35,327 bases of DNA from Verrucomicrobiia bacterium. GTDB taxonomy: Bacteria; Verrucomicrobiota; Verrucomicrobiia; Opitutales; Opitutaceae. Position numbers and translations under genes: made by a program. The stretch spans positions 1-35,327 of the forward strand of contig WYBX01000100.1 of NCBI GenBank assembly GCA_011525695.1, in the 5' to 3' direction. The number at the start of each line of letters is the position of its first letter. Position 1 is the first letter of the stretch. Shown piece after piece: positions 1-8,458 of this stretch. The notes under the pieces were generated by a model, which saw only the letters and a program-made list of their open reading frames with translations, was not told the DNA's origin and did no database searches.

Positions 1-126
1 AAGCCGTTCTGACAAGAACTTCCACGCGTATCCTGTTCTCTTGTACGTGCGCTAATCAGCGACCCTCCGCAGGATCACTTTTCGTAAACTCCCGCCCCTC
101 CACCGACGTCAAAGTGGAACGCTTAC
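1..126. mobile_element. Insertion-sequence terminus (possibly IS21-like)
   Basis: The segment ends in GGAACGCTTAC, whose reverse complement starts GTAAGCGT. The same eight bases begin the element-like segment at 35202, in inverted orientation. Sulfatase homology begins abruptly just after this point (CTC CTC TAC CTG CCA). The segment also carries TCACTTTT and, in opposite orientation, CCACTTT motifs, which resemble repeated transposase-binding motifs in IS21-type ends. No transposase gene lies in the window, so the family assignment is a guess. Confidence 0.5.
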
Positions 127-878
127 TCCTCTACCTGCCATTCAATGCGCAGCATGCGCCCTTGCAGGCACCGAAGAAGTATCTCGACCGGTTCCCGCAA
201 ATCACCGACGAGAAACGGCAGTTGTTCGCCGCAATGATGGCCGCGATGGACGACGGCGTGGGCCGCGTCATGGCCAAGATCCGCGCCATGGGACAGGAGG
301 AGAACACCCTTGTGTTCTTCATTGGCGACAATGGCGGGCCGACCGCGAGCACGACCTCGAACAACGGCCCGCTCCGTGGCTTCAAGATGACCACCTTCGA
401 AGGCGGACCCCGCGTGCCGTTCCTTGCACAATGGAAAGGCACCTGGCCGGCGGGTAAGACCTATGATTTTCCGGTCATGAACCTCGACGTGCTGCCGACG
501 ATCGTCACCGCCGCCGGCGGGAAGATCGAACCGGGCTGGAAGCTCGATGGCGTCGATTTGACGCCGTATGTCACTGGCAAGGACGCGAATCGTCCGCACC
601 AGACTCTGTACTGGCGGTACGGTCCCCAGTGGGGCATCCGCCATGGCGACATGAAGCTGGTGGTCTCGCGGGGCGGCGGTTCGACGCCGGAACTCTACAA
701 CCTCACGGATGACATCGGGGAATCAAAGGATCTCGCGACCGCACAGCCGGACAAGGTCAAGGAATTGCAGGCGCTCTGGGACCAGTGGAGCGCGGAGCAG
801 GCGCCCGCAAGTGTGCCGGATACCCCGGCGGGCAAAGCGAACAAGGCCAGGAAAAAGAAGCTACGGGCGACCAAGTAG
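114..878 (+). CDS. Sulfatase, C-terminal part only (5' end lost at an IS junction)
   Basis: This is the C-terminal half of a formylglycine-type sulfatase, an enzyme family that hydrolyses sulfate esters, often on sulfated polysaccharides, in the periplasm or outside the cell. Visible family motifs are LYLPFNAQHAPLQAP near the start, then FFIGDNGGP with its metal-binding Asp-Asn, then the C-terminal subdomain with LYNLTDDIGESKD. The N-terminal half with the C/S-x-P-S-R modification site is absent, so the product cannot be an active sulfatase. A GTG at 114 gives an open frame and the frame is open back to base 3, but residues before about 127 are not sulfatase-like and lie in the IS terminus. 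I read it as a gene cut by transposon insertion. It has a basic tail (KARKKKLRATK) and is convergent with the next gene. Confidence 0.85.
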   Translation: MERLLLYLPFNAQHAPLQAPKKYLDRFPQITDEKRQLFAAMMAAMDDGVGRVMAKIRAMGQEENTLVFFIGDNGGPTASTTSNNGPLRGFKMTTFEGGPRVPFLAQWKGTWPAGKTYDFPVMNLDVLPTIVTAAGGKIEPGWKLDGVDLTPYVTGKDANRPHQTLYWRYGPQWGIRHGDMKLVVSRGGGSTPELYNLTDDIGESKDLATAQPDKVKELQALWDQWSAEQAPASVPDTPAGKANKARKKKLRATK

Positions 879-947
879 GCCCGTGAGCAAACAGGCCAGC
901 CTTCGCGGTTCAATGGATGGTCCCGGCTGGCCGCCCACCTTGGCCAC

Positions 948-2495
948 TCACGGCAGCCGGTAGACCTCGACCAGCCCGATGCCGGTGTCGCCGGCTCCGG
1001 CCTCGACGGCCTGCAGCGTGTAGACACCCGGATCAAGGGTGACCACCATCGCGGCGTCGCGGCTGCCGGCGGTGATCGGAAATGCACCCGCGGCCACTCC
1101 CGCGGCCGTGACTTCCGCGGCATCATTGACCAACTCCCAGTCCTCGTTGACCGCGAGCAGGGTATCGCCGCGGTAAAGGAACAGCACCGGATCCGTGGCC
1201 GGACGTATCACGCCGAAATCCGCCAGCCGCGGGCCGATGGCGCGAACGAGAAAGCGCTCGGGATTTGGCCCCTGCACGACGAGCCCTGGGAACAGTCCGT
1301 CGTCGTCACGTCCCAGTGGGGCGCGCGTGGCAAGGTTGAGCAGCCGGCCGCCGCCCGCACCGTTTCCAACCACCTCGTAAATCTCCACCAGCCCCACACC
1401 CGAGCCGCCTTGCACGTCGGTGACGACCGCGGTGAAAGTGCCCGCGGGCACGTCCACCAGCAGCGCGGAATCGGCGGAACCAGCGGCAAGCGGAAAAGCG
1501 CCCGTGGCGGCGGCCGCGGAGGCGATTGCCCCGGGATCGGGTGCGTCACTCCAGTTGTCGTTGGCCGCGAGCACCGCGCCGCCGGCGGCATGGAGGCGCA
1601 GCACCGGGTTGGGCAGCGGCCGGGCGATACCGTGTGCGGCGAGGCCGGGCCCCACGCCGCGGATGAGCAGCCGTGCGCCCGGCGCGGCGACCGCCACTCC
1701 CGCGACGAGCGCGTCCTCGCCGGGCTCCACCGGCGCGCGGCCGGCGAGGTTGGTGAGCCGCGCGGCGCCGCCGGTCACGACTGGTGTCAAAATCACCCGG
1801 ATACGCTGGTAGTACAGCGCCGTCGGGCCCTCGAAGGCGCTGTCCGTCATCACCAGGAGCCAGAGCCGGCCGGCGGCATCGGTGTGGATGGGAAATGGAT
1901 GCAGGTGCTCGCGAGTGAGGGTGACGTACGTCGCGGGCTGATCGGCGCTGCGGCCATTGGCGATGACACCCGCGATCGAGGCGGCGGGCCCGCCGAGCGA
2001 CTGGTAGCCGACGTTCACGGTCGGCCGGTAGTGCAGATCGGGGCTGGGATTGAGCGCCGCGCCCGGCTCGCCCGTCGTCGCGCCGGCCTTCAGGTAGACG
2101 CTGTCGCCCGGTGAACCCCCGACGCCGAAGGAACCGCTGGCCGCATTCGAGGCGAATTCGATCACGAAGCTCACGCGGTATGCCTGGTTGGGCACAAGCC
2201 CATCGGCCGGCCCGAGCGGCTTCTTCATCAGCATCGCGAGATCGTCGGAGTGGTTGTCGCCGGCGAGGAGGAATCCGGTGCCGGAGACACCCAACTCGGC
2301 GGGCAGCGGACGGAGGCCGGTTTCGAAGTCCCAGTCGGCGTCAACGCCGGGCGGGTGGTCGGCAAAGAATCCCACCCAGCCGCGGTCACCGAGCCGGAAA
2401 TCGTCGTCAATCACGACGGCCGGCTGCGCCAGGGCGGCGGGCAGGATCGAAACGATGCTCAGGATAAGGGAAGGAAGAACGCGCAAACGGATCAT
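948..2495 (-). CDS. Secreted protein with two C-terminal repeat domains
   Basis: The 515-residue protein begins with a clear signal peptide (hydrophobic stretch then ALAQPA at about residue 24) and is probably exported. Residues 25-245 form a beta-rich region of no family I recognise, with an aspartate-rich start. Residues about 246-380 and 385-515 are two copies of one domain: each opens with RLTNLA or RLLNLA plus RAP, continues with a V/I-RGVGP or RAIGP motif, then a P-VL-L strand, an NDNW or NEDW motif, a GAFP motif and ends GVGLVEIY or GIGLVEVY. This repeat is familiar from secreted Verrucomicrobia proteins; its function is unknown to me, with adhesion or matrix roles only a guess. It lies convergent to the truncated sulfatase and divergent from ackA. 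Confidence 0.75.
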   Translation of the reverse strand: MIRLRVLPSLILSIVSILPAALAQPAVVIDDDFRLGDRGWVGFFADHPPGVDADWDFETGLRPLPAELGVSGTGFLLAGDNHSDDLAMLMKKPLGPADGLVPNQAYRVSFVIEFASNAASGSFGVGGSPGDSVYLKAGATTGEPGAALNPSPDLHYRPTVNVGYQSLGGPAASIAGVIANGRSADQPATYVTLTREHLHPFPIHTDAAGRLWLLVMTDSAFEGPTALYYQRIRVILTPVVTGGAARLTNLAGRAPVEPGEDALVAGVAVAAPGARLLIRGVGPGLAAHGIARPLPNPVLRLHAAGGAVLAANDNWSDAPDPGAIASAAAATGAFPLAAGSADSALLVDVPAGTFTAVVTDVQGGSGVGLVEIYEVVGNGAGGGRLLNLATRAPLGRDDDGLFPGLVVQGPNPERFLVRAIGPRLADFGVIRPATDPVLFLYRGDTLLAVNEDWELVNDAAEVTAAGVAAGAFPITAGSRDAAMVVTLDPGVYTLQAVEAGAGDTGIGLVEVYRLP

Positions 2496-2720
2496 GTGGG
2501 GAGTGGATCCGGCGATGTTACCGGATTGTTCGCACTCCGTGAATGGGCCGAATGGCCAAGCCCGCGAGGTGGCCGGAAGGAGAACCGCGCAAATCTATCT
2601 TCAGCCGCGAAAATCCGTCCGTTCGTCGTTTCCATGCCCTTCCTCATTTCTTGCTGACTTCTCACCGTCAGGGTGAATTGGCTTATCCCAACGGCGCAGT
2701 TCCTCTTTCCTAAAGGGAAG

Positions 2721-3962
2721 ATGTCCGTGTCTCCTTCAAACACTTCGCCGGCAACCGGCTCGCGGGAACCCGCACCCGCCGATCCCCGGCCCGCAATCCT
2801 GATCATCAACTGTGGCAGTTCCTCGGTAAAGTTTGCCCTGATCGGCACGCGCCGCGAAACCCTCATCCTTTCAGGCCTTGCCGAACGGCTGGGCTCCCCC
2901 GAAGCGACGATGAGCTGGAAGGACGGCGAGGCGAAAAAGGCCAAGTCGTTACCCGGGGCGGACCTGATCGCGGCCCTGCACGAAATGATCGGCCTCCTTC
3001 CTGGCAATGTCCAAGTCGTGGCAGTGGGCCATCGCGTGGTCCACGGGGCGGAGGCCTTTTCCCACAGCGTGCGCATCGACGCCGAAGTGCTGGCCAGCAT
3101 CGAACGCTGCAGCGCCCTGGCGCCGCTGCACAATCCGGCCAACCTCGCCGGGCTCCGCGCCGCCATGACGGTTTTCCCCGACACCCCGCAGGTGGCCGTC
3201 TTCGACACCGCGTTTCACCAGACGCTCCCTCAGCGTGCGTATCTTTATGCCGTGCCTTACGAATGGTACCAGACTGACGGCGTCAGGCGGTACGGCTTCC
3301 ATGGCACAAGCCACCGCTATGTTGCCAGCGAGGCGGCCCGGAGATTGGGCCAGCCTTTGGAGTCGCTCGGCCTGATCACGGCACACCTGGGCAACGGCTG
3401 CAGCGCCGCCGCGATCGAGGGCGGGCGCTGCATGGACACGACCATGGGCCTTTCGCCGCTCGAGGGTCTGGTCATGGGCACGCGCAGTGGCGACATTGAT
3501 CCCAGCTTGCAGGAGTTCATGGCCGCACGCCGCGGCTGGAGCCTCGAACGCATCATGCGGGCGCTCAACCGCGAGAGCGGCCTCCTCGGCCTGTCGGGCC
3601 TGAGCAATGACATGCGCACCCTTGTCGAGGCGGCCGAGGGCGGCCACGCCCGGGCTCAGCTCGCCATCGACGTCTTCGCGTATCGGCTGGCAAAATCCAT
3701 CTCGGCGCTCAGTGCGGCGCTCACCCGGCTCGATGCCATTGTGTTTACTGGCGGGATCGGGGAAAACTCCAAGTTCATCCGCGCCCGCACGGCGGAAAGC
3801 CTGCAGGTCCTCGGCGTGGCCCTCGACCCGGCGCTGAATGACGTGCACGGCGAACCACCTTCCGGCCGCGTTTCCCAAACCGGCACCCGGCTGTGCCTCG
3901 TCGTGCCAACCAACGAGGAGCTCATGATCGCCCGCGAAACCCTTTCCGTCCTGAACACATGA
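2721..3962 (+). CDS. ackA: Acetate kinase
   Basis: Acetate kinase interconverts acetyl phosphate plus ADP with acetate plus ATP in the cytoplasm, the ATP-forming last step of acetate fermentation. Family motifs are all present in order: INCGSSSVKF, HRVVHG, HNPANLAG, FDTAFHQTLP, YGFHGTSH, HLGNGCSAAAIEGGR followed by the MGLSPLEGLVMGTRSG region, then GIGENS and NEELMIARET. The ATG at 2721 gives 413 residues, close to the family's roughly 400, with a Pro/Ser-rich leader of about 25 residues; the frame also extends to a GTG at 2673. No well-spaced Shine-Dalgarno is visible. The gene's TGA overlaps the ATG of pta (ATGA), so the two are almost certainly co-transcribed and translationally coupled. 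The region 2496-2720 must hold divergent promoters, but I could not assign them. Confidence 0.96.
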   Translation: MSVSPSNTSPATGSREPAPADPRPAILIINCGSSSVKFALIGTRRETLILSGLAERLGSPEATMSWKDGEAKKAKSLPGADLIAALHEMIGLLPGNVQVVAVGHRVVHGAEAFSHSVRIDAEVLASIERCSALAPLHNPANLAGLRAAMTVFPDTPQVAVFDTAFHQTLPQRAYLYAVPYEWYQTDGVRRYGFHGTSHRYVASEAARRLGQPLESLGLITAHLGNGCSAAAIEGGRCMDTTMGLSPLEGLVMGTRSGDIDPSLQEFMAARRGWSLERIMRALNRESGLLGLSGLSNDMRTLVEAAEGGHARAQLAIDVFAYRLAKSISALSAALTRLDAIVFTGGIGENSKFIRARTAESLQVLGVALDPALNDVHGEPPSGRVSQTGTRLCLVVPTNEELMIARETLSVLNT

Positions 3963-6133
3963 AACACACCTTCTTTCTCGCCGCCTCCGGTGTCGGCAGC
4001 GGCCTCACTTCCGCCGCGCTCGGCGTGTTCCGCGCCCTGGATCGCAGCGGCATTCGCGTCGGCTTCTGCAAGCCCATATCGCAGGAAACGGGCCCGAACA
4101 GCGGACCCGATCCGTCCAGCGAATTCATCGCCCGCACGACGGGCTTCAAGCCCGCCGATCCGATCCCGTTTGCCGAAGCGGAGCGCTTCGTCCGCAACGG
4201 TCAAATGGAGGAGCTCATGGAGCTCGTCGTGGAAAAAGTGCGCAGTCGCGCCGACGCCATCGACGTGATGATCATCGAGGGCCTCCAGCCCACCGCGACC
4301 CAGTCCTTTCCCAACCGCATCAACCGCACCGTCGTCACCGCGCTGAATGCCGAGGTCATCCTCGTCGATGCCGTCGGCGTCGATTCGCTTCCCGCGCTGG
4401 AGGAGAGCCTCGGCACCGCCGCGTCGCTCTACGGGGGAAGATCCAGCCGCAGTGTTGTCGGCTGCCTCCTGAACAAGGTCCGCCTGCACGAGAGCGCGGG
4501 TAAACCCGGCGCCGTCCGCGATGTGGGCGAACCGGGCGACGCGGAGCCGCCAGCGCAGGAATTCGACCCCGCGGCCATGGCTGCCCTGCAACAGCGCGTG
4601 ATCGCAGGCTGCCCGATCTTCCGTGCCGGCGTGTTCGACCTGCTCGGCTGCATTCCGTGGAACCCCGACCTGCCGTCGTACCGGGTCAGTGACGTGGCGA
4701 AGCACCTCAACGCCCGCGTCATCAACGCCGGCGAGATGGACCAGCGGCGGGTCTCCTCCGTGTACCTGTGTGCCCGCAATGTCGCAAACGTCCTCCATCT
4801 TCTCCGGGCCGGGTCGCTGCTCGTGGCGCCCTACGATCGGCTGGACATCTTCATCGCCGCCGCCCTGGCCACGATGAACCGGATCCCGATCGCTGGTCTG
4901 GTCGTAACCGGCGGGGACATCTCCAACCCGAATTTCTTCGCACTCTGCCGGCCGGCGTTCGCGCTCGGGCTGCCCGTGCTCAACGTGCCCACCGGCAGTT
5001 TTGTCACGGCGACGCAACTGGCCAGGATGAGCAACGAGATTCCGGCCGACGACGACGCGCGCTTCAACACCACCCTCGACTTCATCGCCCGCCACATTGA
5101 TGTGGATCGACTGAAGTCGCGCATCGAAACGACGCTGGATCTGCGCATGTCGCCGGCGGCCTTCCGCCACCAGCTGGCCACCCGCGCCCGCGCGGCCGAC
5201 CGAATCATCCTGCTGCCCGAGGGCGACGAGCCGCGCACCATCGTGGCGGCAACCATCTGCCGCCAGCGTGGCCTGGCCCGCTGCATCCTGATGGGCAACC
5301 CCGCGGAAGTGCAGCGGGTGGCCGAGGGACAGGGCGTTCGCCTCGACGGCATCGAAATCATTGACCCGGCCGAGCGGCGCGAACGTTTTGTCGCGCCCCT
5401 CATGGAACTGCGCAAGGCCAAGGGCATGACCGAGGCCCAGGCCCGCGAGGCGCTCGAGGACAACGTCGTGCTCGGCACAATGATGCTGGCCAACGACGAG
5501 GTTCACGGGCTCGTCTCCGGGGCGGTGCATTCCACCGCCAACACCATCCGGCCGGCCCTGCAGATCATCAGAACCCGGCCGGACTCGAAGGTGGTGTCGT
5601 CCGTCTTCTTCATGTGCCTGCCCGAGCAGGTGCTGGTGTACGGCGACTGCGCGGTGAATCCGAATCCAAATGCCGAGGAACTTGCGGACATTGCGCTGCA
5701 GAGTGCGGCCTCCGCCGAGAGCTTTGGCATTCCGGCCCGGGTGGCCATGATCAGCTACAGCACCGGAGAATCGGGCGGTGGGGTGGATGTCGACAAGGTC
5801 CGCGTCGCTACGCAGATCGCGCGCGAACGAAAGCCCGGCCTGCTGATCGACGGTCCGCTGCAATACGATGCCGCCTCAATCGCCGAAGTGGCGGCCAAGA
5901 AGGCGCCGCATAGTCCGGTTGCCGGCCAGGCCACCGTCTTTGTTTTCCCCGATCTCAACACCGGTAACACCACCTACAAGGCCGTGCAGCGCTCGGCCAA
6001 TGTCGTGAGCATCGGCCCGATGCTGCAGGGCCTCCGCAAACCGGTGAACGATCTCTCGCGCGGCGCCCTCGTAGAGGACATCGTCTACACCATCGCGATC
6101 ACGGCCGTTCAGGCGGAACACGGCCAATGCTGA
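3959..6133 (+). CDS. pta: Phosphate acetyltransferase (long form)
   Basis: Pta converts acetyl-CoA plus phosphate to acetyl phosphate plus CoA, supplying AckA. The 724-residue length matches the long three-domain form. Residues 1-220 are a P-loop/BioD-like domain starting ASGVGSGLTSAALG; residues about 230-375 are the DRTGG-type regulatory domain; residues about 400-720 are the PTA_PTB catalytic domain with ILLPEGDEPRT, NPNAEELADIA, SYSTGESGGG, FPDLNTGNTTYK and GPMLQGLRKPVNDLSRG. The start ATG at 3959 overlaps the ackA stop by 4 bp. It is followed by an 88-bp convergent gap to the next gene, with only a weak hairpin and no obvious terminator T-run. Together with the pyruvate oxidoreductase at 11.5-15.2 kb it completes pyruvate to acetate. 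Confidence 0.96.
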   Translation: MKHTFFLAASGVGSGLTSAALGVFRALDRSGIRVGFCKPISQETGPNSGPDPSSEFIARTTGFKPADPIPFAEAERFVRNGQMEELMELVVEKVRSRADAIDVMIIEGLQPTATQSFPNRINRTVVTALNAEVILVDAVGVDSLPALEESLGTAASLYGGRSSRSVVGCLLNKVRLHESAGKPGAVRDVGEPGDAEPPAQEFDPAAMAALQQRVIAGCPIFRAGVFDLLGCIPWNPDLPSYRVSDVAKHLNARVINAGEMDQRRVSSVYLCARNVANVLHLLRAGSLLVAPYDRLDIFIAAALATMNRIPIAGLVVTGGDISNPNFFALCRPAFALGLPVLNVPTGSFVTATQLARMSNEIPADDDARFNTTLDFIARHIDVDRLKSRIETTLDLRMSPAAFRHQLATRARAADRIILLPEGDEPRTIVAATICRQRGLARCILMGNPAEVQRVAEGQGVRLDGIEIIDPAERRERFVAPLMELRKAKGMTEAQAREALEDNVVLGTMMLANDEVHGLVSGAVHSTANTIRPALQIIRTRPDSKVVSSVFFMCLPEQVLVYGDCAVNPNPNAEELADIALQSAASAESFGIPARVAMISYSTGESGGGVDVDKVRVATQIARERKPGLLIDGPLQYDAASIAEVAAKKAPHSPVAGQATVFVFPDLNTGNTTYKAVQRSANVVSIGPMLQGLRKPVNDLSRGALVEDIVYTIAITAVQAEHGQC

Positions 6134-6221
6134 ACCCCGGTGGTTCCCTTGTAGAGCGTCAGGTACGGATCCGCCAAAGCGCCGCTTACGCCCATCCGGA
6201 AAGCCGGAGTGATGTTGCGGC

Positions 6222-8458
6222 TCATTTGAATTCGAAGGCGTAGAGTTTCGCGTTCTCCAGCTCGAAATGCAGCCGCACGGGACGGCCCGCCAGCGCTGCG
6301 AGCGCGGGCCGCGTCTTCCATGCGACCTCGTGGCGCACGGAATCGCCCGCGATTGGCACGCAGTCGGCAACGGCGAAACCCGGCAGTGGCCGGCGGTTCT
6401 CGTCCAGGATCGCGACGCGCAGCGTGCCGAGGACACTGGCATTCAGCTCGAAACGGCCACCGGAAATCAGGATCGGCTTCGTGGTGGCCACTCCCTTGCC
6501 CGTGGCGTCAAGCGAGACGAATCCATCCAGTCGCTGCGTCCACCGGTAATACGCCCGGGGCGCGGAGCCGCCATGCGCGTCACCGTGATCCGAATACTGC
6601 CAGATTTTGTCACCGCGGCGAATCAGCCCGTAAAGCGCCAGCGCCTCCTCCCGATCGCCCTTGTCGATGTACCAGGGCCCCCAGTATCGCCAGTTGCGGC
6701 CGTCACGGCTGGTGCCCAACTCCACCTGGCGCGCCTCGGACTCCGGGGGGAAACGCCAGATGAAGCACACGTACATGTCGGGTGCCCACGGGTATTTCAT
6801 CACCCGCGTCCGATAGACCTGGCCAAGCTCGTTCGGCATGAAGGTGTTCTCGCCCTCGTTCGTCAGCGCGGGAAAGGGCCAGCCTTCATAATACGGCTGC
6901 TGGAGCTTCCGGAACGGCCAGGCGCCGAAGATATTGTCGGACTCGAACAGCACGCAGCGGCGGCCATGCCCGGGCCCTTTGGAATCGCCCACGCCGTCGT
7001 AGCTGCTGTCCCGGCGAAGCACCGAGACGTACTTGCCGCGCTGATCATCGAAATACGTTTCCGCGCTCCCGCCGCTCCGGATCGGGAGCATGGTGGTGTC
7101 ATGGCGCCGCCAATGGCGGCCGTCCGGCGAAGTGAAGAGAAACACCCCGCGGTTGCCGATATAACCGGTCATCTTGTAGAGTTCCTCGGGCCGGGCGTCG
7201 GGATTGGTGTCCCGAAAGGCATCGCAATACATCGGGGTGCCCGTGATGAGGTCGCGTTCCAGCGTGAACGTCAGACCATCGCTCGAGGTCGCCAGATGCG
7301 TGTTGCCCGTGGGACTGCCGTAGCTGTCCGTGATCACCATGTACACCTGGCCGTCACATTCGAACACCGCCGGCCGCCAGGCACTGCGCTCGGGCACAAA
7401 ATTGGTCAGGGTCCTGGCCGTGGGTCGGTTCATGGTCAGGACGACGCCCGACTTCTGCTCCAGCAGGGCGTCATCGATGAACACGTGCTTGCGGGCCCCG
7501 AACTGCAGGGGCTCCGGCCTGCCGCCGGCGAAGAGCAGCGGCGGTCCAGTCCGGCGTGCCTTGGGCGCCATCAAGCCGCGGGAGAAGGTGGCCGGCGGCG
7601 GGAATGGCTCGCGGTAGCGGGCGACCCGGGAAATGCGGACCTCGTCGAACTGGGCCGGAAGTTTTCGCGTCCCCTTGCGGTCCTCCCCAATAGCCACGTT
7701 GAAGCGATTTTGCCGGCGCTGGGCTGGATCGAAGCGCTCAAATCCCCGGCCCTCGGTGGTCCGGTTCGCAGGCCGCTGCGGGTCGGGCACGGCCATCCGC
7801 GGGATGGCCTCGAGCTGGGCGCGCGCCGACTCGGCTCCGTTCCGATAGAGATGCAGTTCGCCACCGCTGACCACGAAGGCGAGATGAACCCATTCATCGA
7901 CGGTCCCCGGTCTTGCGGCTGGGAGCGTGGCCGCCCACCCCGCGTAGGCATTGTGCAACGTGAAGGAATCCTGGGAAGCCGAGAGCGTGAACCCGGGCCC
8001 GATCCCCTGGCCCAAATCGAGCACCACGCCATCCCGAGTTCCCGGGCGCGCCGACAGCCAGAATTCAAGCGTCCATTCGGGCCCGGCCAGCGCCGCCAGC
8101 AACTCGACCGGCCCTTCGGTTGGCGCCCATAATCCGCTCGGCAGCCCGTCCTTCTCGCGCAATACCGCCTCGGTTACCTTGCCCGCAAATCCGGCGTACG
8201 CGACGTGGAATCCGTCCTGCGCCCCGGTGAGCAGCGCGCGGCCATACTTTCCGGACTCCAGCCGGCCGCCCTCCATCAACGTGAGATCTGCCCGGGCATG
8301 CGGGCCGCCGTCCGCGAGCGTGGAGTAATGATACGGTTCCTCGTCGAACAACCAGAGTCCGCCGTGTGAGGATCGTTCGCCGTGGCGACGGCCCCGCAAA
8401 GGATCGTGGCGCCGAGCAAGAGCCGGCGACCGATGAGCACGCAAGGATGGGAGTTCAT
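6222..8458 (-). CDS. Secreted LamG / beta-propeller glycosidase-like protein, frameshifted near its N-terminus
   Basis: The main frame encodes a LamG (concanavalin-like) domain (EWTLEFWLSARPGTRDG through DEWVHLAFVVSGGELHLYRNG). A region beginning KHVFIDDALLEQ follows, with three S-x-D-G-x-x-F/W boxes (SSDGLTF, SPDGRHW, SRDGRNW), suggesting a five-bladed-propeller glycosidase or sialidase-like fold. A beta-rich C-terminus ends it. The true start is the ATG at 8458, in another frame, giving a convincing signal peptide (RRLLLGATILCGAVATA). The frames join near 8365-8368 (TGTG on the plus strand): removing one CA from the coding strand would give ANDPHGGLWLFDEEP. So this is either a recent frameshift or a sequencing error. 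The ATG overlaps the stop of the upstream beta-helix gene (ATGA), so the two form an operon. Substrate unknown. Confidence 0.7.

Noticed and set aside
881..953. CCGTGAG/CTCACGG inverted repeat between convergent genes as a bidirectional terminator
   Set aside because: The arms are 59 bp apart, one overlaps a stop codon, and no T-run follows.
3656..5863. Long antisense open frame opposite ackA-pta
   Set aside because: High-GC shadow frame; the plus strand carries complete conserved enzymes.
6195..6208. TCCGG-AAAG-CCGGA hairpin after pta as terminator
   Set aside because: Stem of only 5 bp and no T-run; too weak to list.
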